From positions 1 to 5,158 of the forward strand of contig JBGUOI010000193.1 of assembly GCA_045118075.1 (NCBI GenBank): 5,158 bases of DNA, written 5' to 3'. How positions within the stretch are numbered: position 1 is the stretch's first letter; the number at the start of each line of letters is the position of its first letter. Below are positions 1 through 4,022 of the stretch, in pieces. The notes under the pieces were generated by a model. That model saw only the letters and a program-made list of their open reading frames with translations. It did no database searches and was not told where the DNA came from. Both the position numbers and the translations under genes were made by a program. This DNA is from Merdiplasma sp045118075. Its GTDB lineage: Bacteria > Bacillota > Clostridia > Lachnospirales > Lachnospiraceae.

Positions 1-1
1 T

Positions 2-118
2 GAGCGTTACCGGGAAGCGAGGGAAAATATGCAGAAGTGGCAGGCCATACAGCAGAACATTGACCGCATCCTGGATCGCGGAACGGAGAAGGAAAAGCAT
101 CGAGGCGAGAGCCGATGA
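2..118 (+). CDS. C-terminal end of an unidentified protein (possibly relaxase/mobilization protein), partial
   Basis: An open frame enters from the left edge and ends at TGA 116-118, leaving 38 visible residues. They are highly charged, rich in Glu, Arg, Lys and Gln, and look helical or coiled-coil (ERYREARENMQKWQAIQQNI followed by DRILDRGTEKEKHRGESR). No catalytic motif can be seen. Long charged helical tails like this are common at the C-terminus of MobA/Mob-type relaxases of clostridial mobilizable elements, and the next gene, tnpV, belongs to such elements, so a relaxase is a reasonable guess, but it is inference only. The frame is likely real because it stays open from the edge with a coherent composition and ends just before a hairpin-rich gap. 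A competing frame opening at 60 lacks a ribosome site. Confidence 0.5.
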   Translation, partial: ERYREARENMQKWQAIQQNIDRILDRGTEKEKHRGESR

Positions 119-231
119 TGGGGCAGGTTTATCTGCCCGGCGGGGTTTGGGGCTGCCCCAACAAGCGGAGAAATATATATTTCTCCATTGCTTGCTACAG
201 ACAGCACCACCCCGCGACCCCATGAAAAAGG
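119..231. other. Hairpin-rich intergenic region, possible structured RNA or transfer-related DNA
   Basis: This gap holds nested inverted repeats. GGGCAG (121-126) pairs with CTGCCC (133-138) around a 6-nt loop. GCGGGG (140-145) can pair with CCCCGC (210-215), enclosing two further hairpins. One is TTGGGG (147-152) with CCCCAA (156-161). The other is CAAGC (162-166) with GCTTG (190-194), closed on a perfect 20-bp palindrome at 167-186. The result would be a three-way junction. It lies just after the upstream stop codon and just before tnpV. Possible roles are a terminator or leader, a transfer origin, or a structured RNA. The pairings are seen directly; the function is unknown. Confidence 0.5.
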
Positions 232-246
232 AAAGGAGATTTTACC

Positions 247-627
247 ATGGATCGCAGCAATAGCATTAAAACTACGGAGCTTCGTTACACACAGGTCGGG
301 GAGTATTATTTCCCGGATATCAGGCTCAAAGGGAACGTCAGGCCGATTCGACGGTGGGGCAGGATGAAGCGGGATTATCTTCGGGCGCATCGTGAAATGC
401 TGTACAGCGACCTGGTTCTTACAGGCAGGCTGTGGCCGATGTTAAATGAAATCGATGATACAGCTGATTCCCGCCTGGATCATCTGATGCGACAGATGAT
501 GCGGAAGGAGGAAGTCACGGAAGAACTGAAACGGGCCGACCAAATGCTCTGGATACAAAAGATGATGGAGATCAGGCATCGGGCGGAAGAAGTGGTTCTT
601 GCGGAACTGATTTATGATGATGTCTGA
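247..627 (+). CDS. tnpV: TnpV family transposon-encoded protein
   Basis: This 126-residue protein matches the TnpV family, small proteins first named on the Tn4451/Tn4453 mobilizable transposons of clostridia. Recognisable family features, in order, are the N-terminal YTQVGEYYFPDI (14-25), the basic RRWGRMKRDYLRAHR segment (35-49), the LYSDLVLTGRLWPMLNEID helix (52-70) and the C-terminal VTEELKRADQMLWIQKMMEI followed by RHRAEEVVLAELIY (90-123). Length is normal for the family. The start is set by AAAGGAG at 232-238, 8 nt before the ATG. An excisionase-like or accessory role in transposition has been suggested for TnpV, but its biochemical role is not established. The large resolvase TnpX that usually accompanies it is not in this window. 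The gene is followed by a hairpin terminator, so it seems to be the last gene of its transcript. Confidence 0.88.
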   Translation: MDRSNSIKTTELRYTQVGEYYFPDIRLKGNVRPIRRWGRMKRDYLRAHREMLYSDLVLTGRLWPMLNEIDDTADSRLDHLMRQMMRKEEVTEELKRADQMLWIQKMMEIRHRAEEVVLAELIYDDV

Positions 628-676
628 TGAAGGCATCCCTGAAATGAGGATACCTTTATCAGGCCGGAAGTTGTGA

Positions 677-709
677 AAGGGGTCGGTGAATTGCCGACCC
701 CTTAAGTTT
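677..709 (+). terminator. Rho-independent terminator after tnpV
   Basis: A perfect 10-bp stem, AAGGGGTCGG (677-686) with CCGACCCCTT (694-703), closes on a 7-nt loop. It is followed by AAGTTTCT, so the T-tract is poor. The stem is strong and lies about 50 nt after the tnpV stop. Without a good T-run, termination may be partial. Confidence 0.65.
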
Positions 710-725
710 CTAAAAAGGAGACGAA

Positions 726-836
726 ATGTCAAAAGAAAGAACAGAATCAACCAAGAGGTTGACTTTATTCTTAAACTGTGTTATTGTATGGATGTCCAAT
801 CGAAAGGCAGATAAAAAGGAGGTTTTGATATGCTGA
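726..836 (+). CDS. Possible 36-aa small ORF upstream of the XRE regulator
   Basis: ATG 726 follows AAAAAGGAG (712-720) with 5-nt spacing, and the frame runs 36 codons to TGA 834-836, overlapping the start of the regulator gene at 830. The peptide starts MSKERTESTKR and has a short hydrophobic stretch, LTLFLNCVIVWM. It is not recognised. The good ribosome site argues for it, and the overlap could give translational coupling. Against it, the predicted promoter of the regulator (759-787) lies inside the ORF, and a terminator lies just upstream, so only readthrough transcripts would carry it. It may be the remnant of a longer gene. Confidence 0.2.
   Translation: MSKERTESTKRLTLFLNCVIVWMSNRKADKKEVLIC
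747..787 (+). promoter_or_regulatory. Promoter of the XRE/ImmA operon with overlapping inverted repeat (putative operator)
   Basis: TTGACT (759-764) and TATTGT (782-787) are separated by 17 bp, a good sigma-A type promoter 42 nt before the regulator's start codon. An inverted repeat, TCAACC-AAGA-GGTTGA (747-762), overlaps the -35 box. A repressor bound there would block polymerase, which fits autoregulation by the XRE protein encoded just downstream. That link is inferred from position. Confidence 0.5.
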
Positions 837-1192
837 CAAGTTTGGGAAGGTTCTTGCGAAAGCTACGCATAGACCGCGGAGAAATACTTAAGAACATGGC
901 AGAGAAACTTGAAGTCACATCATCGTTTTTGTCCGCAGTAGAGAATGGGAAAAAGAGAATGCCTTCAGCCTGGAACAGTAAGATTTGCGATCTGTATGGG
1001 TTGGATGACGGGCAGAAAAGAGAATTCACAAAGGCTATTGCAGAGACAGAGGAAGCAATTGAGATGAGTTTTGCAGATGCGAATATCGGTCGGAGGGAAT
1101 TGGCAGTGTCCTTTGCCCGTAAGTTTACCGACATCGATGATGCACAGGCAGAAGCAATTCGCAAAATACTGTTTGGGGGTGATAAAGAATGA
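830..1192 (+). CDS. XRE-family helix-turn-helix transcriptional regulator
   Basis: This 120-residue protein has an N-terminal HTH_3/XRE domain. LGRFLRKLRIDRGEILKNMA (5-24) forms helices 1-2, and EVTSSFLSAVENGKKRMP (28-45) contains the recognition helix and the typical 'SxxxSxxExGxRxP' end of the domain. The remaining 75 residues (AETEEAIEMSF, then FARKFTDIDDAQAEAIRKIL) are helical and probably serve dimerisation or contact with the protease. The start is fixed by AAGGAGG at 816-822, 7 nt before the ATG. The stop overlaps the next gene's ATG (ATGA at 1189-1192), so the two are translationally coupled. By analogy with ImmR of ICEBs1 it is likely a repressor of mobile-element genes that is inactivated by the ImmA/IrrE partner. 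It probably acts on the inverted repeat at 747-762, although the target is not shown by the sequence. Confidence 0.88.
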   Translation: MLTSLGRFLRKLRIDRGEILKNMAEKLEVTSSFLSAVENGKKRMPSAWNSKICDLYGLDDGQKREFTKAIAETEEAIEMSFADANIGRRELAVSFARKFTDIDDAQAEAIRKILFGGDKE

Positions 1193-1704
1193 ATTGCTAC
1201 AAGGCAGATCCCGTTTCACGGGCAGATATCAGGCGGTATGTGTATATGTTGAAAAAGAAAGTGGGACTGGAAGAAGAATTGTATTTTCCGATTTTGCCCT
1301 TTGTGGAAAATGTTCTTCCTATGTTGATTCCCGATTTCCAGTTTCAGGTGGTACCAGTTGCTGAGATGGGCGTGAAGCATGGAGAGACCTATCCCAGCAA
1401 AAACCTGATCCGTATTCGTGAAGACATATACAATCGGGCTGCGGAGGGAGAAGGGCGGGATCGTCTGACGGTGGCTCATGAGGTTGGTCATCTGTTCCTG
1501 CATGAGGATGATGCAATCGCATTATGCCGTCTGGATCCCTGTGAGAAACTTAAACCGTATGAGGATCCGGAATGGCAGGCAGATGCTTTTGGTGGAGAAT
1601 TGCTTGCATCCTCCTATCTGATAAAAAGGATGAGTGCATATGAGGTTCAGATAAAATGCGGAGTATCCTCTGCAGCTGCACGATGTCAACTGCGTTACGC
1701 ATAA
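1189..1704 (+). CDS. ImmA/IrrE family metallo-endopeptidase
   Basis: This 171-residue protein of the M78 (COG2856) family carries the zinc-protease signature VAHEVGHLFLH. His97 and His101 are the expected zinc ligands and Glu98 the general base. Glu128 in EWQADAFGGELL (128-139) sits where the family has its third ligand in the typical 'EWQA(N/D)xFAxELL' motif. The N-terminal 80 residues form the usual variable helical part. Such proteases cleave a cognate XRE repressor in response to DNA damage or other signals (ImmA on ImmR in ICEBs1, IrrE on DdrO in Deinococcus). The preceding XRE gene overlaps by 4 nt, so that protein is the likely substrate. The C-terminus, ending QLRYA at TAA 1702-1704, is short compared with many members, but the catalytic core is complete. 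Confidence 0.9.
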   Translation: MNCYKADPVSRADIRRYVYMLKKKVGLEEELYFPILPFVENVLPMLIPDFQFQVVPVAEMGVKHGETYPSKNLIRIREDIYNRAAEGEGRDRLTVAHEVGHLFLHEDDAIALCRLDPCEKLKPYEDPEWQADAFGGELLASSYLIKRMSAYEVQIKCGVSSAAARCQLRYA

Positions 1705-1719
1705 AAGGAGGTGGTTCTA

Positions 1720-1764
1720 TTGATTGTGGACAATGAAAAAGCACCGCAAAGACTATTGGCGTAA
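1720..1764 (+). CDS. Possible 14-aa leader peptide with TTG start
   Basis: AAAAGGAGG (1703-1711), one of the strongest ribosome sites in the window, overlaps the ImmA stop codon and sits 8 nt before a TTG. The frame codes for a 14-residue peptide (TTG-initiated, then IVDNEKAPQRLLA) and ends at TAA 1762-1764. Its end lies inside the hairpin 1741-1776, so a translating ribosome would disturb that structure. It could be a regulatory leader peptide for the operon at 2048, or the surviving start of a deleted gene. The sequence cannot decide between these. Confidence 0.25.
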   Translation: MIVDNEKAPQRLLA

Positions 1765-1776
1765 TCAAAGCGGTGC
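1741..1776 (+). repeat. Hairpin unit 0 (possible degenerate member of the repeated structures)
   Basis: GCACCGC (1741-1747) and GCGGTGC (1770-1776) form a 7-bp stem around a 22-nt interior. The interior contains CTATTGGCGTAAT (1753-1765), which resembles the CTATTCGTAAT core of the two homologous units that follow. It ends only 3 nt before unit 1. Membership in the same repeat family is inference. Confidence 0.45.
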
Positions 1777-1778
1777 AT

Positions 1779-1830
1779 TCTCCGAACATTTCTATTCGTA
1801 ATAGCCATATTATTATAAGCGAAATCGGAG
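1779..1830 (+). repeat. Structured repeat unit 1
   Basis: CTCCGA (1780-1785) pairs with TCGGAG (1825-1830). The interior carries CATTTCTATTCGTAATAGC (1787-1805), identical to unit 2, with an internal inverted repeat CTATT-CGT-AATAG. The 27-nt stretch 1779-1805 matches 1894-1920 at 25 positions. The 3' halves of the two units differ, except that each has kept complementarity to its own 5' arm. Confidence 0.65.
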
Positions 1831-1847
1831 GAGAATTCAATGGGATA

Positions 1848-1871
1848 GCAGAGATTTTGGCGAATTTCTGC
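1848..1871 (+). repeat. 9-bp hairpin between the two repeat units
   Basis: GCAGAGATT (1848-1856) pairs with AATTTCTGC (1863-1871), including one G-T wobble, around a TTGGCG loop. It fills the spacer between units 1 and 2. TTGGCG also occurs inside unit 0 (1756-1761). It lacks a T-run, so it is unlikely to be a terminator. Confidence 0.5.
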
Positions 1872-1893
1872 TTGACAAAACAGATATACTTAG

Positions 1894-1942
1894 TCTCCGG
1901 GCATTTCTATTCGTAATAGCACACTCATAGGATGCTCCGGAG
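1894..1942 (+). repeat. Structured repeat unit 2
   Basis: CTCCGG (1895-1900) pairs with CCGGAG (1937-1942), enclosing the same 19-nt core as unit 1 at 1902-1920. Relative to unit 1, the innermost pair of the closing stem changes from A-T to G-C on both sides, a compensatory change that supports the stem being functional. The units start 115 bp apart. Confidence 0.65.
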
Positions 1943-2047
1943 GCTCAGCCTCAAGGCTAATAATACAAAGTCTCATGGCCTTGTTGTATTGAGTGGAAAG
2001 TTGGTGACGTATGAATTTACGACAGACTTTTAGAAGGAGCTTAGTTT

Positions 2048-2707
2048 ATGAGGATTCGAAAAACAATATTTGATGATGGGTTTCAGGCTTATCTGACTGA
2101 TGGCGCAACGCTTGTCGGAGCACCGGGAATACCAATGCTGATGGATCTGGATAACGTACAGATACCCAGAGATCTGCTTCCCTTTAATAAGGCGCGGACA
2201 TGCCCTGATAAACGGCAGTACATCCACTTCTATCTGCATGACAAGGAGTTCTCCCGTGTCCTTACGGCAACGACAAGGTATCTGGATTTGCTGAAATTAT
2301 ACGATGGGGTTATAACGCCGGATTGCACAATGGAGATCAATCAGGCTCCCTGTCTTCTGCAAGCCAATACATACATGAACAGGGCCGTAGGCTTCTTTCT
2401 TCAGAAAAATGGGATTCCGGTAATTCCGAACATTCGCTGGAGCGATGAAAGCAGTTTTGATTATTGCTTTCTCGGAGTACATCCCGGTTCCATTGTGTCA
2501 GTAAGCACACATGGATGTATTCAGGAAAAGTGGCAGCGGGAGATATTCAGAACAGGCCTGGAAGCCATGCTTGAAAACATACATCCAAGGGCGGTGTTGG
2601 TTCATGGCTTCATGCCGGATGATATTTTTGGACAGTTTCTGAATCAGGTGGAATTCTATCGCTATCCGAGCGAATTTGAACGCACACACCGAAAGGCAGG
2701 TGCGTGA
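2048..2707 (+). CDS. DUF4417 domain-containing protein
   Basis: This 219-residue protein belongs to the DUF4417 family, found in phages and integrative elements of Firmicutes and of unknown function. Family hallmarks are YDGVITPDCTMEINQAP (85-101), the NTYMNRAVGFFLQKNGIPVI stretch (107-126) followed by PNIRWSDESSFDYCFLGV (127-144), and the glycine-rich VSVSTHGCIQ (150-159). The C-terminal part includes PRAVLVHGFMPDDIFG (180-195), also typical. Length is near the family's usual range. The start is set by AAGGAG at 2034-2039, 8 nt before the ATG. It is the first gene of a three-gene operon, with the next ATG one base after its stop codon. No signal peptide or membrane segment is visible, so it is probably cytoplasmic. 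Confidence 0.85.
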   Translation: MRIRKTIFDDGFQAYLTDGATLVGAPGIPMLMDLDNVQIPRDLLPFNKARTCPDKRQYIHFYLHDKEFSRVLTATTRYLDLLKLYDGVITPDCTMEINQAPCLLQANTYMNRAVGFFLQKNGIPVIPNIRWSDESSFDYCFLGVHPGSIVSVSTHGCIQEKWQREIFRTGLEAMLENIHPRAVLVHGFMPDDIFGQFLNQVEFYRYPSEFERTHRKAGA

Positions 2708-2708
2708 G

Positions 2709-3089
2709 ATGGGTACGACATATAAAGGGAATACCAAGTTCTATCGGAGCATCGGCCAGAATATCTTGATTGCGTCCAGTACATATCATTATGAGAACGG
2801 ACGCTTCGGAGTATCAAGTCCCAGTACAGGCAATAAGACAAGAAACATTGCATCTGCGGATCCGGTCAGCACTGCAAAGGATTTCTATGACAAAATTGCC
2901 CTGGGCGGAATCGAGCAGAGCTTCAATAATGGAACGCTTAAGGTTACTCGTATGGCAGACGGAACGCATGTGACATGGCGCTTGATATCGCACTCGGATG
3001 GGACATCAGTTGTGGAGATCAATATCGACCACAGTACGCATACCGGCGGTATCAAAAAGCAGAAGATTCATTTTGTGGAGGAAAAGTAA
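2709..3089 (+). CDS. Hypothetical protein resembling C-terminal domains of polymorphic toxins
   Basis: This 126-residue protein starts at ATG 2709, one base after the DUF4417 stop. An in-frame ATG at 2676 lies inside DUF4417 and is less likely. A weak ribosome site (AAAGGCAGG, about 2692-2700) precedes it, so translation is probably coupled. The C-terminal half has the layout AKDFYDKIALGG (56-67), NNGTLKVTRMADGTHVTWR (73-91), SHSDGTSVVEINI (94-106), KKQKIHF (116-122). From memory, this pattern of 'FYxKlaxGG ... nGk ... DGtvvtyR ... SsdGspaveI ... KIHF' occurs at the ends of Gram-positive polymorphic toxins and phage-linked proteins. That resemblance is recalled, not searched. No secretion signal or N-terminal delivery domain is present, so here it would be a stand-alone domain. 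A catalytic residue cannot be assigned. Confidence 0.75.
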   Translation: MGTTYKGNTKFYRSIGQNILIASSTYHYENGRFGVSSPSTGNKTRNIASADPVSTAKDFYDKIALGGIEQSFNNGTLKVTRMADGTHVTWRLISHSDGTSVVEINIDHSTHTGGIKKQKIHFVEEK

Positions 3090-3090
3090 A

Positions 3091-3654
3091 ATGAAAGCAG
3101 TAGATATTTCTTTTTCCAATACTGATATGCTGCGTGGAATGATTGGTAAAACGTTTGAGAAATACAAATGCGACCCATTTGTATTCTCGCCGAGTGTATA
3201 TGGCATCGTTGGCTTTTTTATCGGAACGGATATTTACAGACTGACATCTTTGACCAGGAATGTCAGCCGGTTTTATACCGATGAAGATGTAGCAGTATTT
3301 CAGATTGATAAAGCAACTGAAGAAGGTATTGTAACCATGATGGATGAGGGGCAGATGATCGATACCCCTGTCAAGGATACGATACAGTCCATTGATCTTG
3401 TCATAGATCGGGAGACCATTTCCCATAACGGGGAAGATAGAACGCTGATCAGCACGAAGGGTATTGTCTTTCATCTGGCCGGCGGCAATGAGATCTCTTT
3501 TGAAATCAGGACCTGGTTTTCAGAATTCATTACTATTCAGAAAGGTTATGACCTGATTAAGAAGTTTACTCCGACGGAGGAATTCCTGGAAGAATGGGAA
3601 GACAGTGCCGGATATGATGCGAGTGTCCGGCGGGAGGTCGTAACAATCGGGTAA
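3091..3654 (+). CDS. Hypothetical protein, candidate immunity/partner protein
   Basis: This 187-residue protein begins at ATG 3091, two bases after the previous stop, with GGAGG (3077-3081) at 9-nt spacing. An upstream in-frame ATG at 2998 lies inside the preceding gene and is rejected. The family is not recognised. The protein is acidic and soluble-looking, with alternating strand and helix character: FVFSPSVYGIVGFFIG (30-45), VAVFQIDKATEEGIVTMMDE (67-86), TKGIVFHLAGGNEISFEIRT (122-141), then a charged C-terminal helix, PTEEFLEEWEDSAG (161-174). Hydrophobic stretches are too short and too interrupted for membrane segments. Because it directly follows a toxin-like domain and is soluble and acidic, an immunity or antitoxin role is plausible, but this is inference from position and composition. 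It is the last gene of the operon; a strong terminator follows 16 nt after the stop. Confidence 0.75.
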   Translation: MKAVDISFSNTDMLRGMIGKTFEKYKCDPFVFSPSVYGIVGFFIGTDIYRLTSLTRNVSRFYTDEDVAVFQIDKATEEGIVTMMDEGQMIDTPVKDTIQSIDLVIDRETISHNGEDRTLISTKGIVFHLAGGNEISFEIRTWFSEFITIQKGYDLIKKFTPTEEFLEEWEDSAGYDASVRREVVTIG

Positions 3655-3670
3655 AGATGCGATCTTTTAG

Positions 3671-3713
3671 AACAGTCATGCGGACAGACAAGCACCTCCG
3701 CATGGCTGTTTTT
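3671..3713 (+). terminator. Strong Rho-independent terminator of the DUF4417 operon
   Basis: AACAGTCATGCGGA (3671-3684) pairs along its whole length, with one G-T wobble, with TCCGCATGGCTGTT (3697-3710) around a 12-nt loop. The 3' arm runs into a five-T tract (3709-3713), followed by ATTATG. It is correctly placed 16 nt after the last stop codon of the operon. Confidence 0.9.
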
Positions 3714-3757
3714 ATTATGAGTTTTCTTGCGGAAACGTGTAGATGATTCCACAAAAA

Positions 3758-3768
3758 TATGGTATGAT
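3758..3768 (+). promoter_or_regulatory. Extended -10 promoter for the RHH/methyltransferase genes
   Basis: TATGGTATGAT holds a near-consensus -10 box, TATGAT (3763-3768), preceded by the TGn extension. The -35 position 17 bp upstream reads TAGATG (3740-3745), a weak match. It lies after the upstream terminator and 44 nt before the next start codon, which suits a new transcription unit. Confidence 0.5.
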
Positions 3769-3811
3769 GGAAGCCGCAGTGATAATGATATTTCCCTGGA
3801 GGTTTGAATAT

Positions 3812-4012
3812 ATGCCAAGAGCAAAAAAGGATGCAAAAATCCTGAATGTGAAGCTCGCAACACCTGTCTATGATCGTCTTGAAGAGTTTTGCGATGAAAG
3901 CGGTATGTCAAAGACTGTAGCTGCGGAGAAGATCTTCACACAGTTTTTTAATGAATATTTTGAGAGACCCGAGTCCGAACGGACGATTTTTCAGCATAGC
4001 GTAAAGGAGTGA
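3812..4012 (+). CDS. Ribbon-helix-helix (CopG-like) DNA-binding protein
   Basis: This 66-residue protein has the ribbon-helix-helix layout: a basic N-terminus, MPRAKKDAK; the beta strand KILNVKL (9-15), which would enter the DNA major groove; helix A TPVYDRLEEFCDES (17-30); the turn GMSK; and helix B TVAAEKIFTQFFNEYF (35-50). The C-terminal tail is acidic. The start at 3812 is chosen because GGAGG (3798-3802) sits 9 nt upstream and the residues from MPRAKK onward match the family. An upstream in-frame ATG at 3743 lies before the promoter's predicted start site. It ends 10 nt before the methyltransferase, whose ribosome site (AAAGGAG, 4003-4009) overlaps its last codons, so the two are co-transcribed. 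It may regulate its own operon, including the methyltransferase, or act as an antitoxin-like or accessory DNA-binding protein. Confidence 0.82.
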   Translation: MPRAKKDAKILNVKLATPVYDRLEEFCDESGMSKTVAAEKIFTQFFNEYFERPESERTIFQHSVKE

Positions 4013-4022
4013 CGGACAGCCT

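Larger units (their letters stand above)
1705..2047. other. Non-coding region of about 340 bp with a series of hairpins
   Basis: No gene of credible length lies here on either strand. It holds a strong ribosome site with a 14-codon ORF, a hairpin at 1741-1776, two homologous hairpin units (1780-1830 and 1895-1942), a 9-bp hairpin at 1848-1871, and short inverted repeats at 1940-1952 (GAGGCT/AGCCTC) and 1962-1990 (AATACAA/TTGTATT). Then comes the ribosome site of the DUF4417 gene. The density of paired segments suggests a structured leader or a separate small RNA. No convincing promoter for the downstream operon was found; TTGACA at 1872 has no -10 box at the right distance. Confidence 0.5.

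Noticed and set aside
60..263. 67-codon + strand frame beginning at 60
   Set aside because: It has no ribosome site, overlaps the end of the upstream gene and crosses the hairpin region and the tnpV start.
1872..1890. TTGACA and TATACT as a promoter for the DUF4417 operon
   Set aside because: The two boxes are only 7 bp apart, and no -10 box lies 16-18 bp after TTGACA.
1779..1920. Two near-identical 27-nt repeats as a CRISPR array
   Set aside because: Only two copies are present, the spacer is 88 nt and itself contains a hairpin, the 3' flanks are complementary to the 5' arms, and no cas gene is nearby.
2676..2708. Upstream ATG start for the toxin-like gene
   Set aside because: It lies inside the DUF4417 coding sequence without a ribosome site. 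ATG 2709 immediately after the DUF4417 stop fits the tight operon spacing and gives an N-terminus, MGTTYKG, that looks native.
2998..3090. Upstream ATG start for the 187-aa protein
   Set aside because: It overlaps the preceding gene by 90 bases and adds a basic, low-quality extension. ATG 3091 has GGAGG at a proper distance.
3743..3811. Upstream ATG start for the ribbon-helix-helix gene
   Set aside because: It would place the start before the predicted transcription start and lacks a ribosome site. ATG 3812 has GGAGG 9 nt upstream and matches the family's N-terminus.
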